From positions 1,054,001 through 1,118,000 of the forward strand of contig NZ_JAOEGC010000001.1 of the NCBI RefSeq assembly GCF_031801495.1: a stretch of 64,000 bases of DNA, in the 5' to 3' direction. Below the pieces are notes generated by a model. That model saw only the letters and a list, made by a program, of their open reading frames with translations, was not told the origin of the DNA and did no database searches. Source of the stretch: Agrobacterium tumefaciens_K (GTDB lineage Bacteria > Pseudomonadota > Alphaproteobacteria > Rhizobiales > Rhizobiaceae). Positions 25,862-34,948 of this stretch are shown here, one piece after another; the first letter of the stretch is position 1; each line of letters opens with the position of its first letter. The position numbers and the translations under genes are program-made.

Positions 25862-26998
25862 ATGAAGATCACAGCTGTCCGCACGCATCTGCTCGAACAC
25901 CGGCTGGATACGCCTTTCGAAAGCGCATCCATGCGGTTTGATCGTCGCGCCCATGTGCTGGTCGAAATAGAATGCGATGACGGAACCGTGGGCTGGGGCG
26001 AATGCCTCGGTCCGGCGAGGCCCAACGCCGCCGTCGTCGCTGCCTATTCCGGCTGGCTTATCGGCAAGGATCCTCGCGAGACGGAAAAGATCTGGGCAAC
26101 CCTCTACAACGCCCTGCGTGACCAGGGGCAGCGCGGCCTGAGCATTACCGCGCTGTCTGGCATCGATATCGCGCTCTGGGATATCAAGGGCAAGCATTAC
26201 GGCACGTCCGTTTCCATGCTGCTCGGTGGTCGTTGGCGCGAAAGCGTTCGCGCCTATGCGACCGGCAGCTTCAAGCGTGATGGCGTGGACCGGGTGGCGG
26301 ACAATGCCGCCGAAATGGCCGAGCGCCGGGCGCAGGGATTTCATGCCTGCAAGATCAAGATCGGTTTTGGTGTCGAGGAAGATCTGGCCGTCATCAAGGC
26401 TGTCCGTGAGGCGATCGGCTCCGATATGCGTCTCATGATCGATGCCAATCACGGTTATACACTTCAGGAAGCCATCACCGTCGGCAACCGTGCGGCTGAG
26501 TATGGAGTGGATTGGTTCGAGGAGCCGGTGGTGCCGGAGCAACTGGATGCCTATGCCCGCGTTCGCGCCGGCCAGCCGATCCCGGTCGCGGGCGGCGAGA
26601 CGTGGCATTCACGTTACGGCATGTGGCAGGCGCTATCAGCCGGTGCGGTCGATATTCTCCAGCCGGATCTGTGCGGTTGCGGCGGTTTTTCCGAAATGGC
26701 GAAGATCACGACGCTTGCGACCCTTCATGGCGTGCGCGTCGTGCCGCATGTCTGGGGAACGGGCGTGCATATCGCCGCAGCGCTCCAGTTCATGGCGGCA
26801 ATGACGCCGGACCCCGTTCGTGTCAATCCGATCGAGCCGATCATGGAGTTTGATCGCACCCATAACCCGTTCCGTCAGGCGATCCTGAAAACGCCGATCG
26901 AGGCGGTGAACGGTGTCGTGGCGATCCCGAACACGCCGGGTATTGGCATCGAGATCAATCGCGACGCTCTCGTGGAATACAGGATGCCGGACGCATGA
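25862..26998 (+). CDS. gci: D-galactarolactone cycloisomerase (enolase superfamily)
   Basis: 378 residues, the length of A. tumefaciens Gci. Enolase-superfamily residues are all visible: Lys164/Lys166 (CKIKIG), metal ligands Asp194 (MIDANHG), Glu220 (WFEEPV) and Glu246 (AGGET), and His296 (VVPHVWG). It opens the galactarolactone ring by beta-elimination to 3-deoxy-2-keto-hexarate, the substrate of KdgD. It is 25 nt after kdgD and overlaps the gli start by 4 nt. Confidence 0.93.
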   Translation: MKITAVRTHLLEHRLDTPFESASMRFDRRAHVLVEIECDDGTVGWGECLGPARPNAAVVAAYSGWLIGKDPRETEKIWATLYNALRDQGQRGLSITALSGIDIALWDIKGKHYGTSVSMLLGGRWRESVRAYATGSFKRDGVDRVADNAAEMAERRAQGFHACKIKIGFGVEEDLAVIKAVREAIGSDMRLMIDANHGYTLQEAITVGNRAAEYGVDWFEEPVVPEQLDAYARVRAGQPIPVAGGETWHSRYGMWQALSAGAVDILQPDLCGCGGFSEMAKITTLATLHGVRVVPHVWGTGVHIAAALQFMAAMTPDPVRVNPIEPIMEFDRTHNPFRQAILKTPIEAVNGVVAIPNTPGIGIEINRDALVEYRMPDA

Positions 26999-27873
26999 GC
27001 GCGCTTCAGCGCCAGCTTTCCGGTGCTGCGCCGACCCCCGCTTTGCCGCGGGGGGCGGTTGATGCGCAGATGCACATGTATCTTCCGGGATATCCGGCAC
27101 TCGCCGGTGGGCCCGGTCTGCCTCCGGGTGAACTGCCGCAGCCGGATGACTATCGCAGGCTCATGCAATGGCTGGGGATCGATCGCGTCATCATCACACA
27201 GGGCAACGCTCACCAGCGTGACAACGCAAACACCCTTGCCTGTGTCGCGGCGATGGGAGATGTCGCCCGCGGCGTGGTGATCGTTGACGATACGACGACG
27301 GATGCCGAGATGGAGCGACTTACCGCTGCTGGCACCGTCGGTGCCCGTATCATGGATCTGCCGGGGGGAGCGGTGGATCTCTCGTATCTTGAAGCCGTCG
27401 ATGATCGCGCTGCCGCCGCTGACTGGATGATCGCGATCCAGTTCGACGGCAACAATCTTCTCGATCACCTGCCGCGGCTGGAGAAAATCCGTTCGCGCTG
27501 GGTTTTTGACCATCACGGCAAGTTCTTCAAGGGGATCGATCCGGATGGTCCCGAGGTTGCAGCGCTTCGAAAGCTGATCGACCGGGGCAACGTCTGGTTC
27601 AAGTTTGCCGGTGTTTACGAGAGTTCGCGGGATGCGTGGCCTTATGAGGATGTGGCCGCCTTTTCCCGTCGTGTCGCCGCCCATGCACCGGAGCGCATCG
27701 TCTGGGGTACGAACTGGCCGCATAATTCCATTCGGGAAACGGCTCTCTATCCGGATGATGCGCGGTTGGCGGAACTGGTGCTCGGCTGGTTGCCTGACGA
27801 TGTGGCGCGGCACCGCGCGCTCGTTGAAAACCCGCAGGAACTCTTCAAGCTCCCACGATTTCCGGCGGCTTGA
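26995..27873 (+). CDS. gli: D-galactarolactone isomerase (amidohydrolase superfamily)
   Basis: A 292-residue amidohydrolase-2 protein with GAVDAQMHMYLPGYP near residue 20 and a late FDHHGKFFKG motif. It resembles the A. tumefaciens galactarolactone isomerase encoded next to Gci, which shifts the lactone ring between positions so that Gci can act on it. The ATGA overlap with gci supports a shared pathway. A simple lactonase activity is the alternative, as related COG3618 proteins hydrolyse lactones. Confidence 0.85.
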   Translation: MSALQRQLSGAAPTPALPRGAVDAQMHMYLPGYPALAGGPGLPPGELPQPDDYRRLMQWLGIDRVIITQGNAHQRDNANTLACVAAMGDVARGVVIVDDTTTDAEMERLTAAGTVGARIMDLPGGAVDLSYLEAVDDRAAAADWMIAIQFDGNNLLDHLPRLEKIRSRWVFDHHGKFFKGIDPDGPEVAALRKLIDRGNVWFKFAGVYESSRDAWPYEDVAAFSRRVAAHAPERIVWGTNWPHNSIRETALYPDDARLAELVLGWLPDDVARHRALVENPQELFKLPRFPAA

Positions 27874-28013
27874 TTGCAATTTGATATCGGCAGGAAGGGA
27901 TTGGTTTCTGCCGCGGCAGTCATGAAAGGTTTGCATACCGGCCCGGACGGGCAGGACAATACGGTCCAGGGGGTCATCATAAGGCCGGACCGATCACAAA
28001 GAGGAGGAAGACA

Positions 28014-28991
28014 ATGAAAAAGATAGCAGGCATGCTTTGTGTCGCCATGGGGATGGCGCTTTCCGGCATTTCGGCGCAAGCGCAGGAAATCACCCTGCGT
28101 TCCGCGGATATTCACCCGGACGGTTATCCGACCGTCGAGGCGGTGAAATATATGGGCGAGCTTCTCGCTGAGCGGAGCAAGGGACGCATCAAGGTTCAGG
28201 TGATGAACAACTCCGTTCTTGGCGGAGAGAAGGACACCATCGAGCAGACGCGTTTTGGCGTCATCGACATGAACCGTGTCAACGCCGCGCCGTTCAACAA
28301 TCTCGTCAAGGAAACCACCGTTCTCGGCCTGCCGTTCCTGTTCCGCTCCACCGAGCATATGCACAACACCGTCGATGGCCCGATTGGTGATGAAGTTCTG
28401 GCGGCATTCGAACCGCATGGCCTCGTTGGTCTCGCTTTCTATGATTCCGGCGCGCGCTCGTTCTACACGACGAAAAAGCCGATCGAGAAGCTGGCGGACC
28501 TCAAGGGCCTTAAGATCCGCGTCCAGCAGTCTGACCTGTGGATCTCGATGATGCAGGCTTTCGGCGCCAACCCGACCCCCATGCCGATGGGTGAGGTTTA
28601 CTCTTCGCTGGAAACCGGCGTTGTCGACGGTGCTGAAAACAACTGGCCGTCCTACGAGTCCGCGCGTCACTACGAAGTGGCCAAGAACTACACGCTGACC
28701 GAACATTCGCTAAACCCGGAAATCCTCGTCATCTCAAAGGTCACCTGGGACAAGCTGAACCCGGAAGACCAGAAGCTCGTGCGTCAGGCCGCAAAGGACT
28801 CGGTCGGCAAGATGCGTGAACTGTGGAGTGCCCGTGAAAAGGCTTCGGAAGAGAAGGTGCGTGCCGGCGGCGCAAATGTCATCAAGGTCAACAAGGAGGA
28901 ATTCGCAGCCGCGATGGCTCCAGTTTACGACAAGTTCGTGACCGACCCGAAGATGAAGGATCTTCTCGAGCGCGTTAAGGCAGTCAAGTGA
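28014..28991 (+). CDS. TRAP transporter periplasmic binding protein (DctP family)
   Basis: 325 residues with a signal peptide (about 1-23, ending ISAQAQ). The DctP fold shows ITLRSADIHPDGYPT and the conserved LKGLKIRVQQS, whose Arg usually binds the substrate carboxylate. Between gli and the TRAP membrane genes, its likely ligands are galacturonate, glucuronate or aldarates. GAGGAGG precedes the ATG. A strong hairpin terminator separates it from the membrane subunits, so it should be made in excess over them. Confidence 0.9.
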   Translation: MKKIAGMLCVAMGMALSGISAQAQEITLRSADIHPDGYPTVEAVKYMGELLAERSKGRIKVQVMNNSVLGGEKDTIEQTRFGVIDMNRVNAAPFNNLVKETTVLGLPFLFRSTEHMHNTVDGPIGDEVLAAFEPHGLVGLAFYDSGARSFYTTKKPIEKLADLKGLKIRVQQSDLWISMMQAFGANPTPMPMGEVYSSLETGVVDGAENNWPSYESARHYEVAKNYTLTEHSLNPEILVISKVTWDKLNPEDQKLVRQAAKDSVGKMRELWSAREKASEEKVRAGGANVIKVNKEEFAAAMAPVYDKFVTDPKMKDLLERVKAVK

Positions 28992-29000
28992 TTTTGGAGA

Positions 29001-29030
29001 ACCGGCCCTGTCATTAGGGCCGGTTTTTTT
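29001..29030 (+). terminator. Intra-operon terminator/attenuator between TRAP genes
   Basis: A perfect 9-bp stem (ACCGGCCCT / AGGGCCGGT), 6-nt loop GTCATT and a run of Ts, starting 10 nt after the dctP-type stop and 34 nt before the DctQ start. Confidence 0.85.
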
Positions 29031-29063
29031 GTCTTGCCGCGCCTCAGTAGAGGAGGAAAAACA

Positions 29064-29585
29064 ATGCGAAATTTTATGAGGGCCATCCGCCCGATCCTCG
29101 GCGTGCTCAGCCGCACGTCACTATACATCGCCGGCATCGGCATGGTTGCCATGACGCTCATCGTGGGCTGGCAGGTCTTCGCCCGCTACGTCCTGAATGA
29201 CTCGCCCAGCTGGTCGGAGCCGCTCTCTCTTCACCTGATGTCATGGTTCATCATGCTTGGGGCTGCGGTCGGCGTACGTGAGAGTGTGCACCTCGGGCTT
29301 GATATCGTTCGTTATATGATGCCGCCCCGCGTGCAGACCGGTATGGATATGACCAGCCTGGCGCTCATTTTCCTGTTTGGTATCGGCATGGCCTGGTACG
29401 GCACCTCACTTTCGATGGGTACCTGGACGGCAACGATCCCCGTGCTTGGCTGGCCGGGTGGTGTTGATTTCTTCCCGCTGATTGCCGGTGGTTTTCTGAT
29501 TTCCCTGTTTGCAGCCGAGCGTTTTGTCGATCTTGCCCTCGGCGAGGAAATCGCTGCGGATGTTCTCGTGCAGGAGGCCGCATAA
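29064..29585 (+). CDS. TRAP transporter small membrane subunit (DctQ family)
   Basis: A 173-residue protein with four predicted membrane segments and the DctQ signature WQVFARYVLNDSPSWSEPLS. The ATG at 29064 has AGGAGG upstream. It couples the binding protein to the large subunit in secondary, sodium-driven uptake of organic acids. Its TAA overlaps the next ATG by one base (TAATG). Confidence 0.9.
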   Translation: MRNFMRAIRPILGVLSRTSLYIAGIGMVAMTLIVGWQVFARYVLNDSPSWSEPLSLHLMSWFIMLGAAVGVRESVHLGLDIVRYMMPPRVQTGMDMTSLALIFLFGIGMAWYGTSLSMGTWTATIPVLGWPGGVDFFPLIAGGFLISLFAAERFVDLALGEEIAADVLVQEAA

Positions 29586-30865
29586 TGGCATACGCAATCC
29601 TTTTTGGCGTGTTTACCGTGCTGATGATGATCGGTACGCCGATCGCATTCTGCCTCGGCATCGCGTCTTTCGCTACGGTTCTTTATCTCGGCCTTCCGCC
29701 CATTGTGGTATTCCAGCAGTTGAACTCGGGTATGAACGTCTTCGCGATGATGGCGATCCCCTTCTTCATCTTCGCAGGCGATCTGATGGTGCGTGGCGGT
29801 ATCGCTCATCGTCTGATCCGGTTTGCAGCCGGTCTCGTCGGGCATCTCCGTGGTGGTCTTGGTCAGGTCAACATCGTCGCTTCGACGCTGTTTGGCGGCA
29901 TTTCCGGTTCGGCTGTCGCGGATGCGTCGGCAGTTGGCGGGCTGATGATCCCGCAGATGGCCCAGCGTGGTTATGACCGGGATTATGCGGTCAACGTTAC
30001 CGTGAATTCCGCCATTATCGCGCTGATGATTCCGCCGTCCCACAACATGATCCTCTATTCGATTGCTGCGGGCGGCAACGTTTCCGTGGCGGACTTGTTC
30101 ACGGCTGGCATCATCCCGGGCCTGCTTCTGGCGCTTGCGCTTATGGTCACGGCTTACATCGTTGCAAGGCGTAAAGGTTATCCTTCGGAGCCATTCCCGG
30201 GCTTCTCGAAGCTGATGTATTACCTGTTGGCGTCTTTCCCTGGAATTCTACTGATCGGCATCATCTTTGGTGGCGTACGCTCGGGCGTGTTCACCGCTAC
30301 CGAAAGCTCGTGTATCGCGGTTCTCTATGCATTTCTGGTCGCGATGCTCGTTTATCGCGAGCTGGACTGGAGTGGTTTCGTTGAGGCTGTGATGGGTGCG
30401 GTGCGCACCACGGCCATGGTGCTGCTTGTGATCGGCACGGCCGCGTCTTTTGGCTGGCTGATGGCCTTTCTTCAGGTCCAGACGCTGATGATTGCCGCGA
30501 TCAGCGCGATTTCGGACAACCCGATCATCGTGCTTCTCGTCATCAACGTCATCCTGCTTCTGCTCGGCACGTTCATGGACATGGCGCCGATGGTCATTAT
30601 TGCGACCCCGGTTCTGCTGCCGGTGGTCAAGGCTTTCGGCATCGATCCGGTTCATTTCGGTGTCGTTATGATCCTGAACGCCGGTATCGGCCTGAATACA
30701 CCGCCGGTTGGTACGGTGCTGTTCGTGGGGTGTGCTGTAGGCGGCATATCGATCCGCGAAGCGATGCGCACGATATGGCCGTTCTTCGGAGCCAGCATCG
30801 CGGTGCTTCTTGCCGTCACCTACATTCCGGGGCTGTCGCTCTGGCTGCCATCGCTGTTCCGCTGA
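29585..30865 (+). CDS. TRAP transporter large membrane subunit (DctM family)
   Basis: 426 residues, about 12 membrane segments. DctM motifs include FGGISGSAVADASAVGG, MIPPSHNMILYS and LNAGIGLNTPPVGTVLF. It is the ion-coupled channel of the uronate/aldarate TRAP system and is followed by a terminator shared with the convergent AraC gene. Confidence 0.92.
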   Translation: MAYAILFGVFTVLMMIGTPIAFCLGIASFATVLYLGLPPIVVFQQLNSGMNVFAMMAIPFFIFAGDLMVRGGIAHRLIRFAAGLVGHLRGGLGQVNIVASTLFGGISGSAVADASAVGGLMIPQMAQRGYDRDYAVNVTVNSAIIALMIPPSHNMILYSIAAGGNVSVADLFTAGIIPGLLLALALMVTAYIVARRKGYPSEPFPGFSKLMYYLLASFPGILLIGIIFGGVRSGVFTATESSCIAVLYAFLVAMLVYRELDWSGFVEAVMGAVRTTAMVLLVIGTAASFGWLMAFLQVQTLMIAAISAISDNPIIVLLVINVILLLLGTFMDMAPMVIIATPVLLPVVKAFGIDPVHFGVVMILNAGIGLNTPPVGTVLFVGCAVGGISIREAMRTIWPFFGASIAVLLAVTYIPGLSLWLPSLFR

Positions 30866-30884
30866 GGCGCGCCGCCAAAATTGC

Positions 30885-30914
30885 AAAGCCCCGCTACACC
30901 AGCGGGGCTTTTTC
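30885..30914. terminator. Bidirectional rho-independent terminator
   Basis: An 11-bp perfect stem (AAAGCCCCGCT / AGCGGGGCTTT) with a 5-nt loop and T/A runs on both sides, between the convergent TRAP and AraC genes. It includes the AraC stop codon. Confidence 0.85.
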
Positions 30915-31823
30915 GTTCTGTAGTGCCAGTGCTTCTTCCTGCTCCCCTTCATCTAGCTGCAAGAGGTTGCCGTGGCGGCTCCGTCTGATCTTGTTCATGT
31001 GGTCGCGGGGGCTCAAGCCCAGCGTCCGTTTGAACATGCGCGAGAAATAGTAGGGGTCGCCGTATCCAACTTCCGCGGCGGCAGAGGCGACGGATAACCC
31101 TGCCTCCAGAAAATGCATGGCGCGTTCCATGCGCTTGAACTCCTGATATTTTCGCGGCGTTCTGCCGACGCGCTTCTGAAATTCCCGCAGGAAGTAATCG
31201 CGATTATACGGTGCTGCATCCGTGGCAGTTGCGGCAATATCAGGGTCGAGCGGATTGGCCGAAATCATCGTCACCGCTTTCATCACGGCAAGATCGAGCG
31301 CTTCGGTACCCTCCGGCTGGAAACTCGGCCGATCGATCCACCCCAGAAAGGCATCGTCAATAAAGGCGATCAGCAGCACCATGAAAAGATGATGCTGACT
31401 GAGTGTGACGGAGGAGGGCGGTGCGCTCTGGCGGTAGTGTCGTGCCAGCGGCTCAAGTAGCGGCCAGCGACTGAGATGCACCTTCGGTTTGAGATCCATC
31501 TGCGCGATCAGGTTGTGCCGTCCGTAGATATCCAGCGTGAAATGCTGGGCGATGCCCCGATATGTGACCGTTTTCTCATTCCAGCCGACGAAGCGCTGTC
31601 CGCGGGAAACGAGCATGGCGTCGCCCGGCTCCATGATGCGTGATTCTCCGTCCACCAGATAATGCCCCTGTCCTTCCAGGCAGATGATCAGGTCATCGAC
31701 CTGGTTGGATTTGTCGATCTGCCATGTGCGGGAATGCTCCATCTTGATCGTGGCACGCGTCAGATTGAGTGCGAGCGCCGCAGGCGGAACAGTGGAGAGG
31801 ATGCCACCTTCAATTTCGTCCAT
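30894..31823 (-). CDS. AraC-family regulator, likely of the oligogalacturonide operon
   Basis: A 309-residue regulator with an N-terminal cupin sensor (VDDLIICLEGQGHYLVDGES) and a C-terminal AraC domain (APYNRDYFLREFQKRVG and VASAAAEVGYGDPYYFSRMF). The ATG at 31821-31823 follows GGGGAGG; the longer open frame to 31976 is intergenic. It is divergent from the tog-like transporter across 209 nt, which suggests that it activates transporter and pectinase genes in response to an oligogalacturonide or uronate. Confidence 0.85.
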   Translation of the reverse strand: MDEIEGGILSTVPPAALALNLTRATIKMEHSRTWQIDKSNQVDDLIICLEGQGHYLVDGESRIMEPGDAMLVSRGQRFVGWNEKTVTYRGIAQHFTLDIYGRHNLIAQMDLKPKVHLSRWPLLEPLARHYRQSAPPSSVTLSQHHLFMVLLIAFIDDAFLGWIDRPSFQPEGTEALDLAVMKAVTMISANPLDPDIAATATDAAPYNRDYFLREFQKRVGRTPRKYQEFKRMERAMHFLEAGLSVASAAAEVGYGDPYYFSRMFKRTLGLSPRDHMNKIRRSRHGNLLQLDEGEQEEALALQNEKAPLV

Positions 31824-31988
31824 CTTTTTCCTCCCCTTTGTTAATTCACTTTGATACGACGTTTTGGTTTTTATACAGCATAAACCGCCTGTAAGCGCTG
31901 CATCAATCCTGGAGGAGGTGGAGCGCGGCGAAAAGTGCATTCTCATGCGCTTCGCTGGCTGCTTCGGGAGAATCACTTGTACGAAATT

Positions 31989-32002
31989 GTATTCATGAAT
32001 AC
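31989..32002. promoter_or_regulatory. 14-bp perfect palindrome before the tog-like operon
   Basis: GTATTCATGAATAC, centred about 37 nt upstream of the ATG at 32033 and ahead of GGGGAGGAG. Its position suits a repressor operator. It could be a GntR-, LacI- or IclR-type site rather than an AraC site, which is usually a direct repeat. Confidence 0.4.
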
Positions 32003-32032
32003 GCGCCTTTCCGGGGCGCGGGGAGGAGTGTC

Positions 32033-32914
32033 ATGAAGTCTCAACGCCTTCTGGGACTGGGATATCTGGCGCCATATATCATTGGGCTTCTGATCTTTAC
32101 GGCGATCCCGTTTCTGGGTTCTCTTTATCTTAGCTTCACGCGCTACGATCTGATGAGCGATCCGACATGGGCAGGGCTCGCCAACTATGAGCGCCTGTTC
32201 ACGCGTGACCGGACCTTTCTCAAATCGTTGAATGTCACGCTGCTTTACGTGTTTCTGACGGTGCCGCTGAAGCTGGCCTTCGCGCTGTTCATCGCAGCGA
32301 TACTCAATTACAAATTGCAGTTCATCAACTTCTTCCGGACTGCCTTTTACGTTCCTTCCATTCTCGGCGGCTCCATCGCGATTGCCGTTTTGTGGCGTTA
32401 CATGTTCGCGACCGAAGGTCTTGTGAACATGGCGCTCGGTTATGTCGGCCTGTCGCCGGTGGACTGGTTCGGGGATCCGACCAACGCGCTTTTCACCATC
32501 ACGCTACTGCGTTGCTGGCAGTTCGGCTCGGCCATGGTGATCTTTCTGGCGGCCCTGCAATCCATCGACAAGTCGCTTTACGAGGCGGCCGCCATCGATG
32601 GTGCCGGTAAGATCAGAACCTTCATATTCATCACCCTGCCGCTTCTGACGCCGGTTATCTTCTTCAACCTCATCATGCAGATGGTTCAGGCGTTCCAGGA
32701 GTTCAACGGACCATACATCATCACCCAGGGCGGACCGCTCAAGTCCACCTATCTTCTGCCCCTCTACATTTATGACGAGGCGTTCAAGAAGTTCAACATG
32801 GGCTATGCCTCTGCCATTGCATGGGTCCTTTTCACCATCATCACCGTGCTGACCCTCGTTGCCTTCTGGTCTTCGAAGAAGTGGGTCTATTACGCCGGCG
32901 ACAAGCGGAACTGA
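32033..32914 (+). CDS. togM: Oligogalacturonide ABC transporter permease, TogM-like
   Basis: A 293-residue CUT1 permease with six membrane segments and the EAA loop YEAAAIDGAGKIRTFIFITL. Assignment to oligogalacturonides rests on the TogB-like binding protein and the GH28/GH105 pectinases in the same run of genes. GGGGAGGAG precedes the ATG. It is first in the rightward operon opposite the AraC gene. As a permease alone it would be only a generic sugar transporter. Confidence 0.8.
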   Translation: MKSQRLLGLGYLAPYIIGLLIFTAIPFLGSLYLSFTRYDLMSDPTWAGLANYERLFTRDRTFLKSLNVTLLYVFLTVPLKLAFALFIAAILNYKLQFINFFRTAFYVPSILGGSIAIAVLWRYMFATEGLVNMALGYVGLSPVDWFGDPTNALFTITLLRCWQFGSAMVIFLAALQSIDKSLYEAAAIDGAGKIRTFIFITLPLLTPVIFFNLIMQMVQAFQEFNGPYIITQGGPLKSTYLLPLYIYDEAFKKFNMGYASAIAWVLFTIITVLTLVAFWSSKKWVYYAGDKRN

Positions 32915-32918
32915 TCTC

Positions 32919-33803
32919 ATGACGGATGTTTTAACCCTCAACGAAGTTCAGGCCGCGCGCCGCGCGAAACTGAGCCTCATTTCCACCAGCATTCGTTACG
33001 TGCTGCTGTTCGCTGTCGGTCTGGTGATGCTGTATCCGCTGATCTGGCTGGTGGGCGCGAGCTTCAAGACGAATTCCGAGATTTTCTCAGGGGCCGGTTT
33101 CATCCCTGAAAACCCGACGCTCGACGGCTATATCCGCGGTTGGGAAACGTCCACGCCCTATACGTTCGGCCGGTTCTTCTGGAATTCGTTCCTGATCATC
33201 CTGCCCAAGGTCATCGGTACGGCGATCTCCTGCACGATGGCGGCCTACGCCTTCGCGCGCTTCGATTTCCCGCTGAAGAAGATCCTGTTCGGATCGGTCA
33301 TCGCCATCCTGCTGCTGCCGAATGTCGTGACCCGTATCCCTCAATATATCCTTTTCCGCGATCTCGGCTGGCTGGATAGCTTCCTGCCGCTGTGGGTGCC
33401 GTCTGCAATGGCGGGCGACGCGTTCTTCGTCTTCATGCTGGTGCAGTTCCTGCGTTCGCTTCCCTCCGATATGGAGGAGGCCGCCCGCGTGGATGGCGCC
33501 AACAGTCTGCAGACCCTCGTCTACATCGTCGTTCCGATGCTGGCTCCGGCTCTGATCTCGGTCTGCCTGTTCCAGTTCATGTGGACGATGAACGATTTCC
33601 TCGGACCGCTGATTTACCTGTCCTCGGTCGACAAATATCCGGTGAGCCTCGCGCTCAAACTCTCCATCGATACCACCGAAGCGTTCGAGTGGAACCGCAT
33701 CCTTGCGATGTCGGTCCTGACGATCGCGCCTGCCTTGATCGTCTTCTTCGCAGCGCAACGGTATTTCATTGAAGGGATCTCGTCTGGCGGGGTCAAAGGC
33801 TGA
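32919..33803 (+). CDS. togN: Oligogalacturonide ABC transporter permease, TogN-like
   Basis: A 294-residue MalG-type permease with six membrane segments and the EAA loop MEEAARVDGANSLQTLVYIV, ending FIEGISSGGVKG. The ATG at 32919 lies 4 nt after the togM stop; the upstream ATG at 32859 would overlap togM by 55 nt and has no ribosome site. It pairs with TogM as the importer pore. Confidence 0.8.
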   Translation: MTDVLTLNEVQAARRAKLSLISTSIRYVLLFAVGLVMLYPLIWLVGASFKTNSEIFSGAGFIPENPTLDGYIRGWETSTPYTFGRFFWNSFLIILPKVIGTAISCTMAAYAFARFDFPLKKILFGSVIAILLLPNVVTRIPQYILFRDLGWLDSFLPLWVPSAMAGDAFFVFMLVQFLRSLPSDMEEAARVDGANSLQTLVYIVVPMLAPALISVCLFQFMWTMNDFLGPLIYLSSVDKYPVSLALKLSIDTTEAFEWNRILAMSVLTIAPALIVFFAAQRYFIEGISSGGVKG

Positions 33804-33805
33804 AA

Positions 33806-34906
33806 ATGGCACGTGTTCAACTCAAAAATCTCGAAAAAGTCTACGGCAACAGCTTCAAGGCCGTGCATGGCATCAACCTCGATGTCGAGGACGGTGAGTT
33901 CATGGTGTTCGTCGGTCCCTCCGGCTGCGCCAAGTCCACCACACTGCGCATGGTCGCAGGCCTCGAGGAGATCAGCGGCGGCGATATCATGATCGGTGAC
34001 CAGCGGGTCAACGATCTGCCGCCTGGCAAGCGTTCAATTGCCATGGTGTTCCAGAACTATGCACTCTATCCGCACATGAAAGTGCGCGGCAATCTGGCGT
34101 TCGGCCTCAAGATAGCCGGTGTCGCCAAGCCTGATATCGAAAAGGCGATCGATAACGTCGCCCGCATCCTTGAAATCGAGCCATTGCTGGATCGTCTGCC
34201 GAAGCAGCTTTCCGGCGGGCAGGCGCAGCGCGTTGCGCTCGGCCGCGCACTCATCAAGAAGCCCGGTGTTTTCCTGTTCGACGAGCCGCTCTCCAATCTG
34301 GATGCCAAGCTTCGTGCCTCTATGCGCGTGCGCATCACCGATCTGCACCGGCAACTGAAGGCCGAGGGGCTTTCATCGACTGTGATCTATGTGACCCACG
34401 ACCAGACCGAAGCCATGACCATGGGCGACCGCATATGCGTCATGCAGACCGGCCGCATCATGCAGGTGGCGACACCGAAAGAGCTTTATAATCACCCCGC
34501 CAATCTTTTTGTGGCCGGCTTCATCGGCAGCCCCGAGATGAACCTGGTCGATGTCGGGATTGAGGGTGCCGAATTCGTTATCGCCGGGCAGCGTCTGCCG
34601 ATTGGCGATCATGTCGAAAAACGTCTTTCCCGCCGCCCGGCAGATGCCGTCATCGGCATTCGTCCTCAGCATTTTTCGCTCGCCGGTCAGGGCGATGGTC
34701 CCGCGCTGGAAGCCAAGCTGACCAATGCCGAATTCATGGGACACGAAGTTTATCTGCATGCCGATCTCGCCGGGCAAAAACTGGTGAGCGTTGTTGGTGC
34801 TGCGGAATACGACGCGCTTGGGTCCGACGGCGTTATCCGTCTGCGTCCTGATCCGGAGAAAGTGCACATTTTCGACAAGGCCGATGGCCGCAATGTCTCG
34901 CTCTGA
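33806..34906 (+). CDS. togA: Oligogalacturonide ABC transporter ATPase, TogA-like
   Basis: A 366-residue MalK/UgpC-type ATPase with LSGGQAQRVALGRAL, Walker B VFLFDEPLSNLD and a C-terminal regulatory domain. Its Walker A reads GPSGCAKST, with Ala where the consensus has Gly just before the Lys. This variant occurs in some CUT1 ATPases and need not abolish activity. It starts 2 nt after togN. Confidence 0.82.
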   Translation: MARVQLKNLEKVYGNSFKAVHGINLDVEDGEFMVFVGPSGCAKSTTLRMVAGLEEISGGDIMIGDQRVNDLPPGKRSIAMVFQNYALYPHMKVRGNLAFGLKIAGVAKPDIEKAIDNVARILEIEPLLDRLPKQLSGGQAQRVALGRALIKKPGVFLFDEPLSNLDAKLRASMRVRITDLHRQLKAEGLSSTVIYVTHDQTEAMTMGDRICVMQTGRIMQVATPKELYNHPANLFVAGFIGSPEMNLVDVGIEGAEFVIAGQRLPIGDHVEKRLSRRPADAVIGIRPQHFSLAGQGDGPALEAKLTNAEFMGHEVYLHADLAGQKLVSVVGAAEYDALGSDGVIRLRPDPEKVHIFDKADGRNVSL

Positions 34907-34948
34907 GGAGGGCAGTTGCGTGTCTGATTTTTCGTGGAGGAGAATACG

